A stretch of 52,891 nt of DNA from DASQEH01 sp038239485. GTDB taxonomy: Bacteria; Actinomycetota; Actinomycetes; Propionibacteriales; Nocardioidaceae. Shown one piece after another: positions 33,396 through 39,764 of the stretch. Position 1 is the first letter of the stretch; each line of letters starts with the position of its first letter. The stretch covers positions 1-52,891 of the forward strand of contig JBBSET010000024.1 in the NCBI GenBank assembly GCA_038239485.1, written 5' to 3'. Position numbers and translations under genes: made by a program. The notes beneath the pieces are model-generated. The model ran no database searches. It was not told where the DNA came from and saw only the letters and a program-made list of their open reading frames with translations.

Positions 33396-34304
33396 GTGAC
33401 CGAGCGCCTCCGGCTCATGCATGTCCACGCCCACCCCGACGACGAGTCGAGCAAGGGCGCGGCGAGCACGGCCAAGTACGTCGCCGAGGGCGTGGACGTC
33501 CACGTCGTCACCTGCACAGGCGGCGAGCGCGGCTCGATCCTCAACCCGAACATGGACCGTCCGGATGTGCTGGCCAACATCAGCGAGATCCGTCGGCAGG
33601 AGATGGAGCGGGCGCGTGAGATCCTCGGCGTCAGCCAGGACTGGCTCGGGTTCGTCGATTCCGGGTGGCCCGAGGGCGACCCGAAGCCGCCGCTCCCGCC
33701 TGGCTGCTTCGGTCTGGTCTCACCCGACGAGGGCGCGGCACCCCTGGTACGCCTGATACGGCAGTTCAAGCCCCACGTGATCACGACCTACGACGAGAAC
33801 GGCGGCTATCCGCACCCCGACCACATCATGTGCCATACCGTCACGATGCGGGCCTGGGAGACGGCCGGCGACCCGGAGGCCTATCCCGAGGCCGGCCCAC
33901 CCTGGCAGCCGCTCAAGCTCTACTACCACCACACCTTCCACCGCGACCGCATCGTGGCAATGCACGAGGCGATGCTGGCACGTGGACTGGAGTCCCCCTA
34001 CGCCGAGCGGCTGAAGGACTGGACGTCGGACCCGGCCAACGAGCGACGCGTCACCACCCGTATCTGGTGCGCGGAGTACTTCCCGGTGCGCGACCGCGCC
34101 CTGATCGCACACGCGACCCAGATCGATCCAGACGGGCCGTGGTTCGCGGTCCCGTTGGAGGTGCACCAGCAGAGCTGGCCGACGGAGGACTACGAGCTGG
34201 TCGACTCGCTGGCGCCGACAGACATCCCCGAGGATGACCTGTTCGCCGGAATCCGCGATCTGGTGGCGTCGTACGACGGCCGGCGAGAGACGATAGGGGC
34301 ATGA
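33396..34304 (+). CDS. mca: Mycothiol S-conjugate amidase
   Basis: Zinc amidase that cleaves mycothiol S-conjugates during detoxification, releasing a mercapturic acid and GlcN-Ins. The 302-residue PIG-L/LmbE-fold protein has AHPDDE at 11-16 (Zn ligands H12 and D15) and HPDH at 140-143 (H143). The long middle segment with NPNMDRPDVLANISEIRRQEM and the C-terminal YELVDSLAPTDIPEDDLFAGI favour Mca over the deacetylase MshB. It indicates mycothiol use and therefore Actinomycetota. Its stop overlaps the next gene by ATGA. Confidence 0.93.
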   Translation: MTERLRLMHVHAHPDDESSKGAASTAKYVAEGVDVHVVTCTGGERGSILNPNMDRPDVLANISEIRRQEMERAREILGVSQDWLGFVDSGWPEGDPKPPLPPGCFGLVSPDEGAAPLVRLIRQFKPHVITTYDENGGYPHPDHIMCHTVTMRAWETAGDPEAYPEAGPPWQPLKLYYHHTFHRDRIVAMHEAMLARGLESPYAERLKDWTSDPANERRVTTRIWCAEYFPVRDRALIAHATQIDPDGPWFAVPLEVHQQSWPTEDYELVDSLAPTDIPEDDLFAGIRDLVASYDGRRETIGA

Positions 34305-34606
34305 GCCCCGCCGTGCTGCTCGCCTACAACCCCAACGACGTCAAGCCGGGGTGGATCGCCCTGGTCCTCGTCCTGGTGCTCTGCGTCGTGACGACGCTGT
34401 TGTGGCGGAGTATGAACTCACAGCTCCGCAAGATCCAGATGCCGGCGAAGCCCGGTCGTCCGCCGATCCCTCAGGCGACCGGTCCGGACCGGGCGGTCCC
34501 ACGACCCGAGGTATCCCGCCCGGCGGCAGCCGGCCCGCCGCCGTTCGCCGCGGACGACGCCGCCCACCCGCCCGAGCGTCGCGAAGGGCCCATCGACGCC
34601 GAATGA
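34301..34606 (+). CDS. Small single-pass membrane protein downstream of mca
   Basis: A 101-residue protein with one N-terminal helix (GWIALVLVLVLCVVTTLLW, about residues 17-35) and a Pro/Ala-rich cytoplasmic tail. It overlaps mca by four bases (ATGA) and the following thioredoxin-domain gene by four bases (ATGA at 34603), so all three would be translationally coupled. The family is known only as a conserved actinobacterial protein at this locus; no function can be assigned. Confidence 0.8.
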   Translation: MSPAVLLAYNPNDVKPGWIALVLVLVLCVVTTLLWRSMNSQLRKIQMPAKPGRPPIPQATGPDRAVPRPEVSRPAAAGPPPFAADDAAHPPERREGPIDAE

Positions 34607-34779
34607 CGAACCGACTTGCCTCCTCGACCAGCCCCTACCTGCTCCAACACAAGGACAACCCCGTCGACTGGTACGAATGGGGTGACGAGGCGTTCGAACA
34701 GGCGCGGCAGCGCGATGTCCCCGTCCTGCTGTCCGTCGGATATGCCGCCTGCCACTGGTGCCACGTGATGGCGCTATAA
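34603..34779 (+). pseudogene. Thioredoxin-domain (DUF255/YyaL-type) gene, 5' fragment cut by insertion
   Basis: The 58-residue fragment MTNRLASSTSPYLLQHKDNP then WYEWGDEAFEQARQRDVPVLLSVGYAACHWCHVMA is the start of the DUF255 family, which normally continues HESFEDxxxA for over 600 residues. Here the frame leaves the family at about 34774 and stops with TAA at 34777. The CxxC motif (CHWC) is intact. In related genomes this gene follows mca, so the remainder should lie beyond the right end of the inserted element, outside this window. Confidence 0.85.
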
Positions 34780-34994
34780 ACTGCTGTTGATGATTCTTGA
34801 GGAAACCCCAGGTCAGCCGCGATCTAGCGGTTCACGCTGGTTCGGCGATGACCGCCGATAGACACCGATTCCGGGGCTTCGTGCATCACTCTCGTGTATC
34901 ACTCGGGCGCTTCTGCGACGTGTCGAGGCACCTAACACGTCCAAGCGACGCGTTAAGTTTCGCGCCATTTCTTAACACGTCTTCTGGTCGGCGC
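34780..34994. other. Non-coding left end of the element with CTTAACACGT repeats
   Basis: No gene is seen. CTAACACGT at 34932-34940 and CTTAACACGT at 34971-34980 are direct repeats, and ACGCGTTAAG at 34948-34957 is a one-mismatch inverted copy. Their place next to the presumed attachment site suggests recombinase or excisionase arm sites, but a terminator for the leftward operon is also possible. Confidence 0.4.
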
Positions 34995-36086
34995 TCAGAA
35001 CAGGTCGGCGAGCAGGTTCGCCCCGGGCAGGAGCGAGCGTGCGGACGGTCCCGCGGACCATCCCGACTGGGTTCGGGTGATCAGGTCGAGAGCCTGGAGC
35101 CGGTGGGCCAGATCGCGGAGCTCGTCTTCCACATCCCGAGCGGTGATCGGCTTGCCGTCGCGGCTCCACCCATAGCCGAGCAGCGGATGAACTTCGCGGG
35201 CGATCTCGGCGACCTGCAGGGGGCCACGGGCCGCGACGAGTCCGACGGCTCGTTCGGCGACCATGGTGTGGAACGCGTTTGATCCGAACCAGGATCGGAG
35301 TCGGCGCACCGTCTCCTGGTCGTCCGCAGCCGCTTTGGTGGGCCGCAGCACACCGCCGCTGAGGCGGACCAGTCGGACATGGCGCAGCAGATCGTGCAGG
35401 ACGGCAACCGGGAGCAGGTCCTCCTCGATCGAGGCGAGCCGGCCCAGGGGATTCCAGTCGGGGCGCTGCTCTTGCACGGCGCGGACAACGGCACGCGGAA
35501 GCCGCCCGCCCGGGGTGAGCTTGACCCCGTCAGTAAGCAGGTCGAGAAGGATGCGGACGCTGCCCGGGACGGCGCCGACCGCGTCCCGGACTCGGCGTGT
35601 GGTCGCGTCCTGGTCGAACGGTCGCAAGCCGTCTCCGGCCCAGTCGCGCATCGACGCATGCTCAGGGTGCAGTGAGTCGGCGAGAGCCTTGAGGAGATCG
35701 GCATACCCTCCGACGCCACCGCAGTCCTCCGGTGGGCAGGCTCCCTCGCCGCCGACACACCCAGGTTGGTCGCCGCCACGACCCAGGACCTCCACGTCGT
35801 GCTTCCAGTTGTCGCCCAAGTCGTAGGCGTAGACGAAGCGCTCCGGCAAGGTGGACAGACGCACACCGCGCTCCTCGACCTCGGCGTCCTCGTCCCAGTC
35901 CTCGAACGGAACCGTGTAGACGGAGTCGTCCGTGCGGAACTGGTGCAGGTGGGAGTCGGTCAAGCCGATCGCCACCTGCAGCACCTCGTGCAGCTCGTCG
36001 AGGGTGATCGAGGCCGGTACGTCGACGACTCGCTCCACCCGCGGAGCGACCTCGCGCAGGGTGACCCGCAGTCTGATGGTCTTCAC
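34995..36086 (-). CDS. Plasmid pRiA4b ORF-3-like protein
   Basis: A 363-residue protein. The N-terminal half matches the pRiA4b ORF-3 family: KTIRLRVTLREVAPRVERVVDVPASITLDELHEVLQVAIGLTDSHLHQF, then VYAYDLGDNWKHDVEV and a Cys cluster CVGGEGACPPEDCGGVGGYADLLKAL, probably metal binding. The family is common on plasmids and islands and has no assigned function. The C-terminal half (about 170-363) is helical and unrecognised. GTG 36086 overlaps the stop of the SEC-C gene in a GTGA, so the two are coupled. Confidence 0.8.
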   Translation of the reverse strand: MKTIRLRVTLREVAPRVERVVDVPASITLDELHEVLQVAIGLTDSHLHQFRTDDSVYTVPFEDWDEDAEVEERGVRLSTLPERFVYAYDLGDNWKHDVEVLGRGGDQPGCVGGEGACPPEDCGGVGGYADLLKALADSLHPEHASMRDWAGDGLRPFDQDATTRRVRDAVGAVPGSVRILLDLLTDGVKLTPGGRLPRAVVRAVQEQRPDWNPLGRLASIEEDLLPVAVLHDLLRHVRLVRLSGGVLRPTKAAADDQETVRRLRSWFGSNAFHTMVAERAVGLVAARGPLQVAEIAREVHPLLGYGWSRDGKPITARDVEDELRDLAHRLQALDLITRTQSGWSAGPSARSLLPGANLLADLF

Positions 36087-37204
36087 CACGGCGACTCCAC
36101 GCCGGGTGCTCCGCAGCACTTCTTGTACTTCCGGCCCGAGCCGCACCAACACGGTTCGTTGCGTCTCGGCGGCCAGGTGATCGTCCGGGAAGGGTCGCGG
36201 GCCACGTCGGCGGCGTACCGCGCCCGCAACTGAGCGGGGTCCGGCTCGTCAGGGGCGTTGGCGGCCACCCAGGGCGTGAACTCGCTGGACCTCACGGCCA
36301 CCACCGCCAGCCGGGACATGCCAGCCTCGCGGTGGGCGCGCAGCCGGCCCTCCATGCGGCGGCAGTAGATTGCATGGTCGACCGGTTCGCCGTCCTCGTC
36401 ATTTAGCAGCGGGCTGTCACCGAGATCCGGCCAGCTCTGCGGCCAGGCGGCGTACTCGTCGACAGGCAGCCAGGCCAGTGCAACCGGCGGCACCGAGGAC
36501 GACTCGCGGGCGGCGGGTGCCGGAGGGTTGATCCACGAGGCCGCCTGCCGTGCCGCCGGTCCCTCCCATCGAGCCGGCAAGGTCAGTGATGGAGTCGCGG
36601 TCTGGAGTTCGTCGGGCTCGCGTCCGAGTGCGGCGAGCGACGCCGCCCGCAGGTCTCGGAGCTGTCCCAGGAGCCGTTCCGGGTCCCCGGTTCGGACCGC
36701 GAGCTCGAGCGCGCGCGACAGCCACGACAGCGCCAGGTCGTGCTCGCCGATCGCGCCGTACTCCAGCCCGGCGTTGTTGTAGACCCACACGTCGTCGGGG
36801 GTGTCTGCTGCGACTGCGTCCCAGATCGCGGCAGCCTCCGCGAGACGGCCGTGGCGGGTCAGGATCTCGGCTCGGCGGCATCGAGGGTCGGGCTCACTCC
36901 TATATCCCTGCTCGACGAGGACGTCCGCGTGCCGCAGCGCATCCTCGACCCTACCGAGCCGGTCGTAGGTGTCAATCAGCTCGCTGTGCAGTTCGAGTAC
37001 GTCGAGGTACGCTGCCGCGGCTGCGTCGTCCTCACCTGCGGCGATCGCACGCTCCAGCACCTCGGCGTACGCCTCACCGGAGCCGCGAGCTGCCGTGCGG
37101 ATCTCCTGGTCGAGTCGATTCAGCTCCTCATTTCGCACGGCGTCATCATTGCCCAATCGGGCGGACGACAGGGGCATCGACCGCATTCTTGCGCAGCCCG
37201 ACAT
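36083..37204 (-). CDS. Tetratricopeptide-like protein with C-terminal SEC-C zinc motif
   Basis: A 373-residue protein. Residues about 60-200 look like TPR helices (HSELIDTYDRLGRVEDALRHADVLVEQGY, and VYNNAGLEYGAIGEHDLALSWLSRALELA). Residues about 350-368 are a SEC-C motif, NEPCWCGSGRKYKKCCG, with the CxC...CC zinc ligands. SEC-C motifs are found on SecA and many accessory proteins. The start may be ATG 37177. It begins 25 bases after the PIN gene and overlaps the pRiA4b-like gene, so a leftward operon is likely. Function unknown. Confidence 0.8.
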   Translation of the reverse strand: MSGCARMRSMPLSSARLGNDDAVRNEELNRLDQEIRTAARGSGEAYAEVLERAIAAGEDDAAAAAYLDVLELHSELIDTYDRLGRVEDALRHADVLVEQGYRSEPDPRCRRAEILTRHGRLAEAAAIWDAVAADTPDDVWVYNNAGLEYGAIGEHDLALSWLSRALELAVRTGDPERLLGQLRDLRAASLAALGREPDELQTATPSLTLPARWEGPAARQAASWINPPAPAARESSSVPPVALAWLPVDEYAAWPQSWPDLGDSPLLNDEDGEPVDHAIYCRRMEGRLRAHREAGMSRLAVVAVRSSEFTPWVAANAPDEPDPAQLRARYAADVARDPSRTITWPPRRNEPCWCGSGRKYKKCCGAPGVESPW

Positions 37205-37229
37205 CCCGCTGGGGCGACGTGCTCAGCTA

Positions 37230-37781
37230 TCAGAGGTACCGACGAACAGCGCTGGCGAAATCGGGTACGCCGGCAGCCGCCAGACGCACGAGGAGGTCCT
37301 CCAGCTCCAGGGCCGGGCTGAAATAGTCCGCGATCAGCTGACGCAGGACGCCCACGGTTGGCCCTGGATACAGATCGAGCTGGTCGAGGAGGAACTTGTC
37401 TGGGTGAACGATTTCGATGTCGTAGGCGTCGACGCTCTCGTCAGGGAAGTCCCTGAGGTTGAACGTCACGAGCACCTCGCAGTTTGCGCGGATGCCAGCC
37501 GCGAGAACATGACGATCCTTCGGGTCGTTTGTCATCGTTCCGATCAGATCATCGAAGCCACTGACCGTTGCATCCGGGAACGCACGCCTCATGGCATCGA
37601 CGCGCCTCTTGACCCTTGCGTCTGGGATGCCGTGCTCCGCCAGGTTCTTCGACAACTCCTCGAGGATCCGCTCCGACCACAAAGGCCGGAACAGGCCGCG
37701 CTCGGCCAGACCGAGGATGACATCGTTGAGGTGGAAGCCGAATAGGACGTTGGTATCAAAGAGCGCTGGGAACGTTGCCAC
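37230..37781 (-). CDS. PIN domain ribonuclease toxin (putative)
   Basis: A 183-residue PIN-fold protein. Acidic residues expected at the Mg site are D9 (ALFDTNVL), E41/E42 (RILEEL), D86/D89 (NDPKDRHVLAAG) and D111 (TFNLRDF). This is the pattern of PIN toxins that cut tRNA or rRNA. The GTG start abuts the stop codon of the upstream HTH gene, the usual antitoxin-toxin order. The longer C-terminus with PGPTVGVLRQLIADYF is seen in the PIN group paired with HTH rather than VapB antitoxins. Confidence 0.82.
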   Translation of the reverse strand: MATFPALFDTNVLFGFHLNDVILGLAERGLFRPLWSERILEELSKNLAEHGIPDARVKRRVDAMRRAFPDATVSGFDDLIGTMTNDPKDRHVLAAGIRANCEVLVTFNLRDFPDESVDAYDIEIVHPDKFLLDQLDLYPGPTVGVLRQLIADYFSPALELEDLLVRLAAAGVPDFASAVRRYL

Positions 37782-38300
37782 TCAGCCCTCAGTTTCTGAG
37801 AGCCGCTTCAGTGGAGCAACGCCCTTCGGCAGCCTGTCGTAGTGCTCGATCGAGTCCTTCGCGAGTTCGGCCAACGCCGCGCGGCGCTCGCTCTGGGCAC
37901 GTGTCTGGTAGACCACCACGTCGCGCAGTGTCACCCGACGATGACGGCCCACCTTCTCAAACTCGAGGGCACCGGACTCGAGGATCTTGACGAAGGTCGG
38001 GCGAGACATCCCGAGGAAGTCAGCGGCCTCCTGAGTGGTGAGTTTCGCCGCGTACGGCAAGATCGAGATCCCGTCGCCAAGCGCCAACACGTTGGCCGCC
38101 TCTTCCAGCACCTGGAACAGCTCGGCCGGAATTGGCACCTGCTTACCGTCGGGGCCGACGAGCATCGCGTGGCCCGGCTTGCCCGCGGCGATGTTGATGC
38201 CGTTCAGCACTTGGGCGAACTTGAGCAGCTCTTCGCGCTCATGGTCAGGCAGATACGTCTTCGACTGCCGCAAACGAGCGGCCTTTTCTCCGGTGGCCAT
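37782..38300 (-). CDS. Excisionase-type HTH antitoxin paired with the PIN toxin
   Basis: A 172-residue protein. The middle segment LTTQEAADFLGMSRPTFVKILESGALEFEKVGRHRRVTLRDVVVYQ is a MerR/excisionase-like helix-turn-helix, and the C-terminal AQSERRAALAELAKDSIEHYDRLPKGVAP probably contacts the toxin. It sits directly before the PIN gene without a gap, so it is the likely antitoxin and autorepressor. ATG 38300 is used. Upstream, the 9-bp direct repeats TACTCGAAA/TATTCGAAA at 38311-38328 are candidate operator half sites. Confidence 0.8.
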   Translation of the reverse strand: MATGEKAARLRQSKTYLPDHEREELLKFAQVLNGINIAAGKPGHAMLVGPDGKQVPIPAELFQVLEEAANVLALGDGISILPYAAKLTTQEAADFLGMSRPTFVKILESGALEFEKVGRHRRVTLRDVVVYQTRAQSERRAALAELAKDSIEHYDRLPKGVAPLKRLSETEG

Positions 38301-38310
38301 GTCGTCACCA

Positions 38311-38328
38311 TACTCGAAATATTCGAAA
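38311..38328. promoter_or_regulatory. Direct repeat TACTCGAAA-TATTCGAAA upstream of the PIN/HTH pair
   Basis: Two abutting 9-bp near-identical repeats end 11 bases before the antitoxin ATG. This is where autoregulated toxin-antitoxin operons usually bind their repressor. A separate 6-1-6 inverted repeat GCGCTTCAAGCGC lies at 38408-38420. Confidence 0.35.
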
Positions 38329-38484
38329 CCGGTGGCCTCTGAACCCGACGGCGGGCCATCGACCGGAGCCGGTCGGCACCCAGTCGGGGCGGCGACCGGG
38401 GCATGAGGCGCTTCAAGCGCTTGCACCAAGTTGTTGAGTCGTGCCCGACCCAAATGCAACGCGACAACTTCGCGGCATCGGCGG

Positions 38485-38766
38485 TCACGCCGACCGGCGT
38501 CGGCGCTTGGGCTGGGGGAGCAGGTCGGTGACGGTTGTCGGCTCGCGGCCGGGCGCGACAAGGGCCTCCAGCGCCGCCTCGGCGAGCGCTATGCGCTTCT
38601 CCTCCCAGGCCAGGAGCTGGTCGAGACGCCAGCGGTCGGGGTTGGTCATGACCGGCGGCGGCACCAGCTCGCGATCCTTGAGGTTCTGATAGCCCTTCGT
38701 CTTGCCCCAGCCGTACCGAGTCATCACCTCGCTCGCGCTGAGGAAGAGGTGGCGAGCGTCGTCCAT
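38485..38766 (-). CDS. AlpA-like / excisionase DNA-binding protein
   Basis: A 93-residue protein. MDDARHLFLSASEVMTRYGWGKTKGYQNLKDRELVPPPVMTNPDRWRLDQLLAWEEKRIA has the AlpA-type layout, where a winged helix is followed by the residues that set excisionase-like DNA bending (SASEVMTRYGWGKTKGYQNLKD). The C-terminus is basic (LPQPKRRRRSA). It starts 5 bases after the stop of the next HTH gene, so they are one operon. In such elements these proteins act as recombination directionality factors or regulators of the integrase. Confidence 0.78.
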   Translation of the reverse strand: MDDARHLFLSASEVMTRYGWGKTKGYQNLKDRELVPPPVMTNPDRWRLDQLLAWEEKRIALAEAALEALVAPGREPTTVTDLLPQPKRRRRSA

Positions 38767-38771
38767 GGGTC

Positions 38772-39020
38772 TCACACCGCCTTCGGCTTGCCGATCACCG
38801 GCCGGGACGCGAGCCGCTGCGAGCGGATGAAGCGGCGCAGGTCGCCGACCGTCGTGTAGAGCCGGCGTCCGATCTTGAAGAACTCCGGGCCGGTGCCCTG
38901 CTGGCGCCACCAGCGGACGGTGTTCTCCGACGTCTTCAGGATCTCGGCCACCTCCTCCAGGGTCAGCAGCTCGTCGTCGTTGCGCTCGTGGAAGGGGGTG
39001 TCGTTGCTGTGCTTCTTCAT
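38772..39020 (-). CDS. MerR/BldC-like helix-turn-helix excisionase family protein
   Basis: An 82-residue DNA-binding protein. LLTLEEVAEILKTSENTVRWWRQQGTGPEFFKIGRRLYTTVGDLRRFI is the complete excisionase/MerR-type winged helix. AAGGAGGAACC precedes the ATG, a very strong ribosome site that fixes the start. It leads the leftward operon with the AlpA-like gene and is divergent from the Xre regulator over a 105-base control region. Confidence 0.82.
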   Translation of the reverse strand: MKKHSNDTPFHERNDDELLTLEEVAEILKTSENTVRWWRQQGTGPEFFKIGRRLYTTVGDLRRFIRSQRLASRPVIGKPKAV

Positions 39021-39082
39021 GGTTCCTCCTTGTTGGTGCGCACCGGGGTGGTCCGCGGCAACAGGTAGGTGTTCCAGGTGGT

Positions 39083-39097
39083 CCACTTTCGAGGTGG
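39083..39097. promoter_or_regulatory. CCACTTTCGAGGTGG motif in the HTH/Xre divergent region
   Basis: CCACTTTCGAGGTGG is a partial palindrome (CCAC with GTGG). Related words occur before the relaxase gene: CCCACTTTCG at 42353, CTACTTTCGTAG at 42378 and the reverse of CCACTTCGAG at 42401. The sharing suggests one regulator, perhaps the adjacent Xre protein, controls both transcription units. Confidence 0.35.
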
Positions 39098-39125
39098 GCA
39101 ACACCCGATTGGATATGTTGGTGGC

Positions 39126-39764
39126 ATGGACGGGGCATTCCTTATCGGGAGAGCGCGGCGGGCGAAGGGTCTGACGCAGGTTCAGCTCGCGGCATTGGCT
39201 GGTACTTCGCAGGCGACGTTGTCGGCGTACGAACGCGGGGTGAAGTCGCCGTCGCTGAAGGTCGTGTCGCGGATTCTCGGGGTCATCGGCCACGAGTTGA
39301 CGCTGCGCAAGCACATCGACTGGGTCGAGCACCACCCGTCGGGGATCGTGAAGTTCTGGGCGCCGAGCGAGCTGTGGGCGGTCGAGCCGCCGACGTGCTT
39401 CGCGACGTTGGAGATCCCTGACGAGATCCGCAACACCGGAATGCGGACGTGGAACATGCTCGACCGCGAGGAGCGCAAATGCGTCTACGGGAATCTGATC
39501 CGCCGCGGGCTACCGATGCAGATGCTCAACTGGATCGACGGTGGCCTGCTCATCGATCTCTGGGATGAGCTCGACCTCCCCGACCCGGTTAGGGAAGAGT
39601 GGCGCCCCGCGATCGAGTCGGCTACTCGACGCATGAAGGTGTACGGGCTCGACTTCACGTCGGGGACGCAGCACGCCCGAATCCGCTGGTACGACCCCCT
39701 GCCGCCACCGCCTCCTGCGCCACCGCCACAGCGGTCGCGCTTCGACCCGCGCCCGCCGAGCTAA
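39126..39764 (+). CDS. Xre family transcriptional regulator
   Basis: A 212-residue protein. Residues 6 to about 60 are an Xre helix-turn-helix: LIGRARRAKGLTQVQLAALAGTSQATLSAYERGVKSPSLKVVSRILGVIG. The remaining 150 residues are an unrecognised domain (WAPSELWAVEPPTCFATLEIP, RGLPMQMLNWIDGGLLIDLWDELDLP) and the end is Pro-rich. The same layout is seen in actinobacterial Xre proteins next to mobile genes. It is divergent from the excisionase operon and its stop overlaps the relaxase stop by four bases. Confidence 0.82.
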   Translation: MDGAFLIGRARRAKGLTQVQLAALAGTSQATLSAYERGVKSPSLKVVSRILGVIGHELTLRKHIDWVEHHPSGIVKFWAPSELWAVEPPTCFATLEIPDEIRNTGMRTWNMLDREERKCVYGNLIRRGLPMQMLNWIDGGLLIDLWDELDLPDPVREEWRPAIESATRRMKVYGLDFTSGTQHARIRWYDPLPPPPPAPPPQRSRFDPRPPS

